Assembly (NCBI RefSeq): GCF_000715075.1
Contig: NC_134089.1
Location: 67,748,697-67,812,696, forward strand
Reading direction: 5' to 3'
DNA length: 64,000 nt
Source of the DNA: Nicotiana tabacum
Lineage: Eukaryota > Streptophyta > Magnoliopsida > Solanales > Solanaceae
Every line of letters starts with the position of its first letter. Position 1 is the stretch's first letter. The position numbers were made by a program, and so were the translations under genes. Below the pieces are notes generated by a model. It was not told the DNA's origin, made no database searches, and saw only the letters and a program-made list of their open reading frames with translations. This document shows positions 46,214 through 58,250 of the stretch, piece by piece.

Positions 46214-48998
46214 TGTCATGACCCAAACCCGGACTCGGTCGTGATGGCGCCTCTCGTGAAGACAAGGCCAACCGATACTCCATTTTCCAATTATTAATAG
46301 TTAAGCATTTAAGAAACGGTCTAATCATGATAAAATATATGTGAAATAACAATGATAACATAAATACGCGGAAGAACACCCATACACAACCCTAATCGGG
46401 GTGTCACTAGTCATGAGCATCTATAAGTCATAATACAAGTCTACTAAGTCTATAAGCTAGTACAGATGTCTGAAAAGAGATAGAGATGATAAAGGAGTAG
46501 AGACACGGGGCTGCAGACGTCAATAACTACCTCGTAATCTCCGTAGGCCCGCCTGAAGCTGGAGGAATCAGCACTCGAGACCGGAACCAGCTACGCCTGA
46601 ATCTGCACACAGGGGTGTAGGGAGTAAAGTGAGTACTCCAACTCAGTGAGGAGCAAATGTAAATAACGACTGAAAGTAAGAAAACACGTAAGGAACAAGG
46701 CATTCTAAAATGAAGCAGTAAAACCATTTAAAAGCGGTAAAATAGTGGAAAGTCAAGTAAAATCCTCTTTCAACAAGTAAACAAGTAATTGAAGATAATT
46801 AAGGTAAAGTAAAAAAATAGAAGTTCGCCCCTCGGGCACAGTATCAATAAATCTGCCCCTCGGGCAACATCTCGGAACAGTACCAGCCCCTCGGGCAATC
46901 ACATAGAACAATACCAGCCCCTCGGGCTCAATCTCACATCACAATGGGTACCCACGCTCACTGGGGGTGTGCAGACTCCTGGAGGAGCCCCTTATGGCCC
47001 AAGTGCAATAACAAGTCATTTCATGGCATCAAACTAGGCCTTCGGCCTCAAATTAGTATCAGTGTTTCCTCACAACATAAGCCATCGGCCTTACTCAGTC
47101 AAAAATCCTCACAAGCCCCTCGGGCAATAGTAAAACAGTGTTTATCAGCCCAAACATCATTTAAAATGTCATTTAAGTATTAAAACTGAGTAAACATGGC
47201 TGAGTAGTAAAACTGTGGAAAATAACATGACTGAGTTCAAGTATAAAGTCAAAATAGTAAGGAAATATCAATAAAAATTCCCGAAGGGTTCAAATAATTG
47301 GCACTAGGCCCAAATGTGACATTCAACCCAAATAATGATGATACCAAATAGTTTTCAATCAAATACGCGGTAAAATCATCAATCGGGACGGACCAAGTCA
47401 CAATCCCCAATAGTGCACGACCCCACACTCGTCATCAAGTGTGTGCCTCACCTCAATATAGCACTACGATGTGCAATCCGGGGTTTCTAACCCTCATAAC
47501 ATCATTTACAATCATTACTCACCTCGAACTAGCTAAATCTCTAGCTCATGATGCCTTTGCCCCTTGAATTGGACTCCACGTGCGTCGAATCTATCCAAAA
47601 TCAGAACAAGGACGTCAAAGTATGCTAAAGGAACAAAACCCAAGCGAAAACAATCAATAAAGGGCACAAATCCCAAAATTTCCAAAATCTGACCCTTGGG
47701 CCCACGTCTCGAAAGTCAGAAATTTTTACATCAATAGATTTCTCATCTCCCCACGAGTTCATACATATCAAAAGTTCTCAAATCCGACCCCAAATGGTCC
47801 TTCAAATCCACAATTAAAGGCCTAAGTTCTCAGGCCCTAGTTTCCCCAATTTTAATCTTTGATTTCCATAATTTCTAGCTCTAATCCATGAAATAATTGC
47901 ATAGGAACGAGTTTTAGGTCCAAATTCCTTACCTCAATGAAGTTCTATTGAAATCCCCTTCTCAAATCGTCCAAGAAGCTCTCAAGCTGAAGTCAAAAAT
48001 GGTGAAATAGCTAAATCTCGCAAAATGAAATAACTTATATGTTCTGCCCAGGATTTTCTACATCTGCGGTCCAAAACCCGCTTCTATGGTACCGCATATG
48101 CGATCAAATTTTCTGCTTCTGCGGAATTCACTTACCAGCCGCAAACCGCATCTGTGATCCAATCTCTGCATCTGCGACTCCGCAGGTGCGGTCCACCTAC
48201 CGCATCTACGGTTCCTGACTCTTCCTCTCAGATCCGCTTCTGTGGATCCCCCTTCCGCACGTGCGGCACCACACCTGCGATCCCATAACCACAGGTGCGA
48301 AAACACCAGAAGCAGAAAAATCTCAGTAGTTGCAATAACCTTTCAACTTCTCCGACGACCACCCGAAATCATCCCGAGGCCCCTGGGACTTCAACCAAAA
48401 GCACCAACATAACCCAATACCTTATTCAAACTTGTTCCAATCATCAAAACACTTCAAACAATATCAAATCTACCAACTCACATCGGATTCAAGCCTAAGT
48501 TTCTAAAATCTTCCGAAATACGCTTTCGATCAAAAGCCCAACCAAACCATGTCCGAACGACCTGAATATTTGCACACACATCCCAAATGACACGACGGAG
48601 CTACTGCAACCCTCGAAATTCCATTCCGACTCCTATATCAAAATCTCGCCTATCAACCGGAAATCGCCAAAATATCAACTTTGCCAATTCAAGCCTAAAA
48701 CTACTCCAAACCTCCAAAACCCATTTCGATCACACTCCTAAGTCATAAATCACCTCTTGAAGCTAACTCGAACCATCGGAACTCACATCCGAGCCCTCTA
48801 ACGCATAAGTCAACATCCGATCGACTTTTCCAACTCAAACTCCCTTAAAAGAAACTAAGTGTCTCAAACCTTACCAAAATCATTCCTGATTCGATCCAAC
48901 CAACACGATACCATAAAACACGGGTAACGAAGCATAAAGAAGCAGAAATGGGGGGAAACAGAGTGATAACTCATAAGACGACTGGCCGGGTCATCACA
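46214..48998 (-). repeat. 5' LTR of element C
   Basis: 2,785 bp, TGTCATGACC to GGGTCATCACA. It contains the same two modules as the 3' LTR: the GCCC-CTC-GGGC array (46825-47130) and the CGCA/TGCG cluster (48060-48300). Confidence 0.88.
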
Positions 48999-49003
48999 AT
49001 AGT

Positions 49004-50204
49004 GCTGAAGTTTTTACAAATGAATTAAATAACTTCAGCATCTTATGCTGATATTTTTGAAAAAGCTTTATGACAAAACTAATGAATCCAGGACAAAAAA
49101 TTTTCAGCTTTTAGTGCTGAAATTTTTACAAATGAACTAAATAACTTCAACATCTTCTGCTGAAATTTTTGAAAAAGTTTATCCAGGACAAAAAAATTCA
49201 GCTTATTCAGTGCTGAAGTTTTTATAAATGAACTAAATAACTTCAGCATCTTCTGCTGAAGTTTTTGAAAAAACTTAATGACAAAACTAATGAATCCAGG
49301 AGAAAAAAACTTTAGCTTATTTTGTGCAATTACAAACAAAAATTTCAGCAAATAGAGAACAAAACTTCATCTACTATGCTTAAGTTCAGCAATTACAAAC
49401 AAAAACTTCAACAAATAGAGAAAACTTCAGCTACTATGCTTAAGTTCAACAATTACAAATAAAAACTTCAGTACACTTGGTTCAACACACTTGCTACTTC
49501 ATGCCCATCTACTAGAATGCTGAAGTTTTGCGTGATTGCCTTTGCTACTTCAGCCCCGTATGCTGAAGTTATGCAAAAAAGTGGGTACGCTTGCAATTGT
49601 TTTTGCAAAGCGGGCACAAGTTAAAAACGTGACCCAAAAAGCGGGTATAGATGCAAATCCCCCTTAACTATGAAAGTCTCTTTTATTTATTATTTAGATG
49701 CAACTACTATTTATCTCAATTATATACTTTTTTCCTATGAAACCTATAAAAAATTTGCTAGAACTAAATTATTTTTAGTCAAATACGTATTTTTAGCCAA
49801 AATAATATATCTTAATTGTATATTTTATATTTCATCTTTAGATGTGTTGACAATTTGTTTCAACTGCATATTTTTCGGGTCGAATATGTAAAAAGAAAAT
49901 TTGGACAAAACTTCATTATGTTTAGCTAAAATAAAATAAACTTAAATAATAAGGTTCTAAACGCACTTTATACAAATTTAGCTGGAAAAATATTTTTTAA
50001 AAATTAATGAATTTAAAAAGATATATATAACAAATAATATTCACGTGGCAACGAGTGCATCATACCTCCTTGGGCTGAGGTCGTCTAGAGGATGAACGCC
50101 AGCAAACTGCCAAGTTATGGGGAGTAATTAGGACCAAAATAATTCAGGTATATACCAAATAAAAAGTATCAAGTTCAGGGGGAGTCCCAATATATTATGC
50201 CTTT
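49004..50204. mobile_element. right part of the older terminal-inverted-repeat element
   Basis: Begins with about three tandem units of roughly 95-114 bp (49004-49324) built on CTTCAGCAT...GCTGAAGTTTTT, then AT-rich DNA, then the right inverted end near 50075-50204 that matches 35903-36020 in reverse. No transposase is seen. Confidence 0.55.
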
Positions 50205-50740
50205 TTTTCCCTTCATGAACATTACTTCTTGAATGTAAGTATCTTCTAATTATGTAAGCAAAGGTGGATCTAGAATTTCTAGAATATGAGTGTACTACCG
50301 AGAAAAGGGTGGAAAAATATTAAGTAGGAATTGATCCTTGTTCCTTTGGATAAATTACTCATCATTCATAAAGTGCATCATTCAACCTTTTTGAAGCATG
50401 CGGTCCAATATATAACATTGGATAAATTCTGCAAATTATGTATATAAAATATCCAATTTGACGAAAATACCATGAATTTGCCCTTGTATGTAGGGGATGC
50501 ATTGGAGGACCCATGGACATAGTATCTTGCTGGTTCTTGGGGAATAGAATCCAATTATCTTGTCATGAGACCCTTTTAGTTGTATCCTATTGAATTCGAA
50601 GCTATCTTTCTACATTACTAATTAAGAGTCTCAATCAGTTCAACATTAACTTATAGAAACGGAGCTATGATTTGAAACTTATAAGTTTGAGATTCTAGCT
50701 ATTTTAAGCTACTAAATTTTAAATTGATAATATATATATA
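50205..50740. other. AT-rich spacer
   Basis: No gene or repeat was recognised, apart from a short TA run near 50727-50741. Confidence 0.5.
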
Positions 50741-50973
50741 TATTTATTGGAAAGGTATACAAATACAATTGGAGTTAGTTTTAGTTAGTTAGTGGAAAGG
50801 ACACGTGATTATTGTGTGTCCAACTGTCATCTTTGTCTACTCTGTATAAAAGGAAGGTTCACTTCCTTCTATGTAACACAAAAATAAAATACACAAAAAA
50901 TTCTCTAGAAGTTTCCACTGTTCCATTGCCTTCCATGACATTTTCTCTTAACTGATCCTCTGCCATTTTGACA
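50741..50973 (+). repeat. LTR of a decayed copia element (left edge uncertain)
   Basis: Short LTR with TATAAAAGG near 50846. It ends TTTTGACA just before an altered initiator-Met primer site, TGTATCAGAGC (50974-50984). The left edge is a guess. Confidence 0.5.
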
Positions 50974-51108
50974 TGTATCAGAGCAATGTTCGTGTGACCG
51001 GAGCTCCGACGTGAAGACTTGAGTAATTCTCACCGGAAAGTTTGATTTTTGAGAATAAAAAAAAAACAACGAGAAAGGAATCTCAATTGGCTCAATTCGC
51101 TAAATATA

Positions 51109-51880
51109 ATGGCAGGAAATGAGATGACGATGCTCGATCATAACTATCCACTATTCCTCCAGGCCGGAGATGCACCAGTTTTGGTTCTGATTCTCGTTAA
51201 ACTCACTTGACTTGAAAATTATGCCTTATGGAGTAGAGCTATGAAATTAGCTCTGCGAGGTAAAGAAAAATTAGGATTTGTAGACGGAAATTGTGCGAAG
51301 AGTAGATATAGAGGAGAATTAGCTGAACAATGAAAAAAATGCAATGCTATTGTGCTATCATGGATAGAAGTAAAATATCGAGTGAATTGATGCCTAGCAT
51401 AATGTTTGCTTCGGATGCAAAGGAAATATGGAATGATTTCCAAGAAAGGTTCGATAGATCGAATCCAACGAGAATCTACCATTTGTGGATGGAGATTGCA
51501 ATAATGAGGCAGGGTACAGACTAAGTCACTACTTACTTCTCGAAAATGAAAGATTTTTGGGATGAACTGGACATTTTAGCTCCACTGTCAAGCTGTGACT
51601 GTGAGGAGGCAAGACCTTCTATTGAACACTTTAAATCCCAATAGTTATTGCAATTTTTGATGGGACTGAATGAGAGTTATAGCAACATTAGGATCAATAT
51701 ATTAGCAAGGAGACCTGGTGTTACAGTGAATGAAGCGTATGCTATTGTTACACAAGAGGAAAGCCAAAGAACTTTGGGTGTAGTTAACAACAAAGAGCCA
51801 TTGAATCTGTTGGCAGTAAAGGCTCAAATGGTTAGACCTAAACCTCCAAGACTAGTATGTGAACATTGTGGATATAAAGG
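51109..51880 (+). pseudogene. gag of a decayed copia element, cut by element E
   Basis: Starts MAGNEMTML at 51109. Pieces in several frames resemble the copia gag (UBN2 type): YALWSRAMKLALRGKEKLGF, MFASDAKEIWNDFQERFD, LMGLNESYSNIRINILA and RPGVTVNEAYAIVTQEE. It breaks off inside the zinc knuckle at CEHCGYKG (about 51860-51880), exactly where the LTR of element E begins. Several stops (for example at 51330) make it dead. Confidence 0.8.
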
Positions 51881-54846
51881 TATAACGATCCGACCGGTCG
51901 TTTTGAGCATTTGTACTTCGATCGATAGTTTGAGGGCACGAGTAGCTCCGTATGATATATTAGGACTCATGTGCAAAATTTGAATTCATTTCGAGTTGAT
52001 TTGATATGTTTCGGCGTGTCTTTTTGGAAGTCGAAAGTTCGAAAGTTCATTAAGTTTGATTTGAGGTGCATTTCGTCGTTTCGATATTGTTATGCGTGTT
52101 TTGAGGCTTCAAGTAGGTCCGTATTATAATATGGAACTTTTTGGTATATTTAAGGCGGGGTATCAAGGGGCTCAAGTGAGTTTCAGATAGGTTTAAGTTG
52201 TGTTACGCTCGTTTTTCTTATGTTTCGACGTCGTTTCTTCAAGCATAAATGGTACCACATTGAACAAATGAGCTCCTATTTCTGTTTTTATTGAAGCATT
52301 AGATCCGTATCGTAATTATGGATTTATAGCAAAAAGAATCTTCAAATTTGGACATCGTATGAGGGTTTTATGGTCATTTTACTAAGAATTGGGTTGCCAG
52401 ATTTTTTCAGATTAATTACGAAATTACCATTGCTGCGTATTTAAAAATCTGCACTATTTTCAAATATTGAAACCAATATATCTCCTTCAATATAAGGTCA
52501 AATGGAGTGATTCAAGAGCCTAACTTAACTAGAATTTCACAAAGAATCCATTGGAGGTATCAAAAGTGAGTTTTGAGATCGTTTGTCATAAAAAACAAGG
52601 TAGAACAATGTTAAAACGAGGATTTTATGTATTTAACATATTTTGAGTTGGGGAGCTCGGAATTGGGCAATTTTTTGAGGTGCTTTTCAGCATATGAATT
52701 AGGGTAAGTGTTCTATACTAGGTTTTGGTTATATTTTATGAATCTATCTTCGATTTTAGCTTTTGGTTGATGAATTTTAAAAAAGAAATTGGGGGTTTTG
52801 GCCTAAAGTTTCACGATATGAATTTTTAAGTTTTGAACACCGATTCAGAGTCGGATTTAAGTGAAACTAGTATGGTTGAACTCATAATTGAATGGGTTGA
52901 CAGATTTTGTGAGTTTTGTCAGGTTCCGAGGTGCGGGCCCGGGTTGGGCTTTTTCGTCGATTTTGGGCTTTTGATTAAAGATTCGACCTTTTTTGATTGG
53001 GATTGGTTCCTTTAATATTGTTTGATGTATTTGAGTTATTTTTGGTTAGTTTCGAGCCAATTGGAGGTCGGAACGCGTGGGATGGCATTTTTGGAGCATC
53101 GCTTGGCCTGCTCGACATTGGTATTGGCTCGTTCAAGGTAAGTAACTCCTCTAAGCTTAGTGTCAAGGGTATGAAACCCCGAACGACGTGTTATGTAATT
53201 GGTTTTAAGGTGATGCACATGCTAGGTGACAGGCGTGTGGGCGTGCACCCTATGATTGGGACTCTATTGTTCCCATGGCCCTGTATAATGGCCCTATTTT
53301 GTGGATATTTGTGTTTTCACCATGTGGTAAAGTAATTGAGCTGTCAATCATGTTAAATATCATTTTTAGGCTTCATTTTGATATTGTTTGTACGCATAGT
53401 GGTTATTTCTGGCAATCATCTCACAAATTTCCATTGATATTTTTGTACTCAGTCATATTCATGCATTCATATCATATCTCAGTCTCAGTTGTTGTTATTA
53501 ATACATCGTATCATTGTTGCTAGGCTAGATTCATGACATTGTGTGCCCGTGAGTGAGACTGAAGAGATTCATGACTGGGTGAGGCTGAGGGCCTGAGTGA
53601 GAGTGACATTTTTGGATCGGGCTGCACACCGCAACATATTATATCTATTATACTTTATGGGATCGGGCTGCACGCCATATTGATATATTGATTATATTTA
53701 TGTATATGGATTGAGCTATACGCTGCATCGGTATATTGATTATATATGTATATGGATCGGGCTGCACGCCGCAACAATATGGATCGGGCTGCACGCCGCA
53801 GCGATATAACACTTGGGCTAAAGGAGCCCCTCCAGAGTTTGTACACCCCTAGTGAGCGTAGTCGACTATATATATATATATATATATATATGGATCGGGC
53901 TGCACGCCGCAACGGTTATTACACAGTGCTGAGTGATTTAGTGTGCTGAGTATTGAGCTTAGTACGAGAGGATACGAGGCAATGAGATTGACTACTCTGA
54001 GAGTGTGAGTACATGTATCATCTCTGAAATACATGGCATTTACATGACATACCGACATAGAGATGCATTTTCCTTATGCTAGATAGTATCACGTCATTCA
54101 TTACTTATTATACACATTGATATGTGGGTATGGAGAGGCATTTTATGCTTGTTATTTGGAAAGAAAATGAGACATTTTATTTATTGTGGAAATGATATTT
54201 GGAAAAATTACAATTTTCAAACTTACACGTACTTTTGGCATTTTCGATAAGAGATCCGGGATTTTCTTTCACTGAGATATTTGAAAATCATGACCATTTT
54301 CTGGAATTGTGAACGAGCTGAGTATTTTATTTTTGAGATATCTTATTTTTTTCTTGTATTATGTTGTTATGAACTGTTGTGAAAATATTGACATTGGACC
54401 CGATCTTGTGTTAGCTCATCACAACTTTCAACCTAAGGTTAGGTCTGTTACTTACACAATACATGGGGTCGGTTGTACTGATACTACACTTCTGCACATT
54501 GCGTGTAGATGTCAGTTGCTGTTGTTGTGGTCAATGGTTGCGGGACTTGAAGATTTACCGGTGTCCCTGTTGTAGCTGCCTCCTTTGTTCGGGTTAGCCT
54601 TAGCTTATAAAACTCTGTTTATGTACTTTTCAAATAGACTATGTATTTGTTTCATTGTTGCTTTGTAAACTCCATTCGTAGAAGCTCATGATTTGTACTA
54701 CTAGTCCTTGGGAAATGTATAAAAATTCGTAAATTACTTTTATTTAATTGTCTTATTAATATAATTAAAATTAGATAATTAATAGTTGGCTTACCTAGTG
54801 GGTTGGGTTAGGTCCAATCACGACCAGTGGATTTTGGGTCGTAATA
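51881..54846 (+). repeat. 5' LTR of a plus-strand Tekay-like element (element E)
   Basis: About 2,966 bp, starting TATAACGATCCGACCGGTCG and ending GGGTCGTAATA. The start resembles the LTR start of element C (CGACCCGACCAGTCGT in its own sense), so E and C are related. It is followed directly by an initiator-Met primer site. Its expected TG/CA ends are both changed by one base. Confidence 0.8.
53608..53912 (+). repeat. GGATCGGGCTGCACGCCGC minisatellite with a (TA)12 run in the LTR of E
   Basis: Six copies, some decayed, of a 20-22 bp word begin near 53614, 53661, 53709, 53754, 53780 and 53892. A (TA)12 run fills 53867-53890. Confidence 0.85.
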
Positions 54847-54848
54847 GT

Positions 54849-55172
54849 TGGTATCAGAGCCCTAGGTTCATAGGTTCTACAGGTCATGAGCAAGTGTCTA
54901 GTAGAGTCTTGCGGATCGGTATGATGATGTCCATATCTATCTTCGAGAGCCTATAGGACATTTAGGATATACTTCCCATCTTTCTTTCCTTATCGTGCGA
55001 CATTAATTCAGCTTGAAGTGTAATTCTTTGAATTCCTTCCATGCATTCGTATGCGCATGTGAGCGCTCGGTATCAGTTGTACATCGACGGATTGTGATTC
55101 CATGGAAGAGGTGCAAGATGTAATTTCAGTTTGCTGATGATGAGCCAGTCTGGAGGACTTGAGGCAGGGTTT
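54849..55172 (+). other. primer-binding site and leader of element E
   Basis: TGGTATCAGAGC at 54849-54860 is an intact initiator-Met primer site. About 310 bp of leader follow without an open gag, and the element is then cut at 55172 by the copied block. Confidence 0.85.
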
Positions 55173-58100
55173 AGTAGTAAAACAGTGGAAAATAACATGA
55201 CTGAGTTCAAGTATAAAGTCAAAACAGTGAGGAAATATCAATAAAAATCCCCGAAGGGTTCAAATAGTTGGCACTGGGCCCAAATATGACATTCAGCCCA
55301 AATAATGATGATAGCAAATAATTTTCAATCAAATACGCGGTAAAATCATCAATCGGGACGGACCAAGTCATAATCCCCAATAGTGCACGACCCCACGCTC
55401 GTCATCAAGCGTGTGCCTCAACTCAAAATAACACTACGATGTGCAATCCGGGGTTTCAAACCCTCATAACATCATTTACAATCACTACTCACCTCGAACC
55501 GGCTAAATCTCTAGCTCGCGACGCCTTTGCCCCTCGAATCGGCCGCCTCCAGGCGCGTCGAATCTATCCAAAATCAGAACAAGGACGTCAAAGTATGCTA
55601 AGGGGGCAAAGCCCAAGAGAAAACAATTAATAAAGGGCACAAATCCCGAAATTACCAAAACCCGACCCCTAGGCCCACGTCTCGAAAGTCAAAAATTTTT
55701 ACATCAATAGATTCCTTATCTCCCACGAGTTCATACATATCAAAAGTTCTCAAATCTGACCCAAATGGTCCTTCAAATCCACAATTAAAGGCCTAAGTTC
55801 TCAAGCCCCAGTTTCCCCAATTTTAACATTTGATTTCCATAATTTCTAGCTCTAATCCATGAAATAATAGCATAGGAACGCGTTTTAGGTCCAAATTCCT
55901 TACCTCAATGAAGTTCTCTTGAAATCCCACTCTCAAATCGTCCAAGAAGCTCCCAAGCCGAAGTCAAAAATGGTGAAATAGCTAAATCTCGCGAAATGAA
56001 ATAACTTATATGTTCTGCCCAGGCTTTTCCGCATCTCCGGTCCAAAACCCGCTTCTGCGGTACCGCATATGCGGTCAAATCCTCTGCTTCTACGGAATTC
56101 ACTTACTAGCCGCAAACCGCATCTGCGACTCCACAGGTGTAGTCCACCTACCGCATCTACGGTTCCCGACTCTTCCTCTCAGATCCGCATTTGCAGTTCC
56201 CCCTTTCACACGTGCAGCACCGCACGTGCGGTCCCCAAACTGCAGGTGCAAAAACACCAGAAGCAGAAAAATTTCAGCAGCTGCAATAACCTTTCAACTT
56301 CTCCGACGACCACCCGAAATCGCCCCTGAGACCTCAACCAAAAGCACCAACATGACCCAATACCTTATTCAAACTTGTTCCAATCATCAAAACACTTCAA
56401 ACAACATCAAATCTACCAACTCACATCGGATTCAAGCCTAAGTTTCTAAAATCTTTCGAAATACGCTTTCGATCAAAAACCCAACCAAACCACGTCCGAA
56501 CGACCTAAAAATTTTCACACACATCCCAAATGACACAACGGAGCTACTGCAACCCTCGGAATTCCATTCCGACCACTATATCAAAATCTCGCCTATCAAC
56601 CGGAAATCGCCAAAATATCAACTTTGCCAATTCAAGCCTAAAACTACTCCAAATCTCCAAAACCCATTCCGATTACACTCCTAAGTCATAAATCACCTCC
56701 CGAAGTTAACCGAACCATCGAAACTCGCATCCGAGCCCTATAACGCATAAGTCAACATCCGATTGACTTTTCCAACTCAAACTCCCTTAAAAGAGACTAA
56801 GTGTCTCAAACCTTACCAAAATTATTCCGGATTCGATCTGACCAACCCAATACCATAAAACATAGATAATGAAGCATAAAGAAGAAATGGGGGAAAACGG
56901 AGCGGTAACTCATGAGACGACTGGCCGAGTCGTCACATCCTCCCTAACTTAAACAAACGTTCGTCCGCGAATGAATCAAGAAACATACCTGAAGCCTCAA
57001 ACAGGTGAGGATATCTGCTCCGCATCTCCCACTCGGTCTCCCAGGTAGCCTCCTCCACAGGCCGACCTCTCCACTGTACTTTCACTGAAGCTATATCCTT
57101 TGACCTCAACTTTCAAACCTGACGACCCAAAATAGCTACTGGCTCCACATCATAAGTCAAATCATCATCCAACTGAACCGTGCTGAAATCCAAAACATGA
57201 GACGGGTCCCCCATATACTTCTGAAGCATAGAAACATGAATAATACTTTCGATCGCGACATCCCCATCGTGAACGCAGTGCTTTGCTTAGACCAATCTTT
57301 GCGATCGCATTTCGCCTCTCGCGGGCGCGATGAATAAAATCCACAGAAGCTCAGCTGCCCTTTTTGCTCTATGCGAACACGACTCTTCCCCCGCGAACGC
57401 GATGCACAAACCCTTAGCCCTTCGCAAATGCGTAGCCTTCCTCACGAACGCGAAGGCTTAAATTCCACCTTCCTCAACTGACTCTTCACGAACACGAGGG
57501 TCTACTCGGGAACGCGAAGAGTAAAATACCTGCAACAACTGAAACCAAAATCTGCAATTTTCTTCAACTTAAAATGATTCGTTCAACCCTTCGAAACTCA
57601 CCCGAGGCCCCCGGGACCTCAACCAAAGGCACCAACATATCCCAAAACCTTATTTAAACTTGTACCAATCTGCAAAACACCTCAAGCAACATCAAATCAA
57701 CCAAAACACATCGGATTCAAGCCTAAGTTTCCAAAAACTTCTAAATTCCGCTTTTGATCAAAAACCCGAACAAACCACGTCCGAATGACCTAAAATTTGG
57801 TACACATGTCCCAAATGACACAACAGTACTACTGCAACTCTTGGAATTCCATTCCGACCCCTATATCAAAATCTCACCTATCAACCGGAAATCGTCAAAA
57901 ATCCAATATCGCCAATTCAAGCCTAAATCTACTCCGAACCTCCAAAACTCATTCCAATCACACTTTTAAGTTCCAAATCACCTCCTAAAGCTAACCGAAC
58001 CATTGGAACTCACATCCAATCCCTCTAACACACAAGTCAACATCCGGTGGACTTTTCCAACTTAAACTCACTCTAAAGAGACTAAGTGTCTCAAACCTTA

Positions 58101-58250
58101 CCAAATCATTTCCGAACTCGATCCGACCAACCCGATACCACTTAACACGGATAAATAAAGCATAAAGAAGCAGAAATGGGGAAATAGAGCAGTAATTCAT
58201 GAGACGACTGGTCGGGTCGTCACATCCTCCCTAACTTAAACAAACGTTCG

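Larger units (their letters stand above)
36982..48998 (-). mobile_element. Tekay-type Ty3/gypsy chromovirus (element C), 12 kb
   Basis: Flanked by ATAGT at 36977-36981 and 48999-49003. In minus sense: 5' LTR 48998-46214, primer site, gag, pol, a polypurine tract, a partial LTR with a second integrase tail (41072-39788), and a 3' LTR 39787-36982. Chromodomain-type tails follow integrase, and the primer site resembles that for initiator Met tRNA, which fits chromoviruses. Gag-pol is split by many stops and shifts, so it is inactive. LTRs differ at many sites. Confidence 0.9.

Noticed and set aside
53655..54058. Small frames containing poly-(Tyr-Ile)
   Set aside because: They are translations of the TA run and minisatellite in the LTR of element E.
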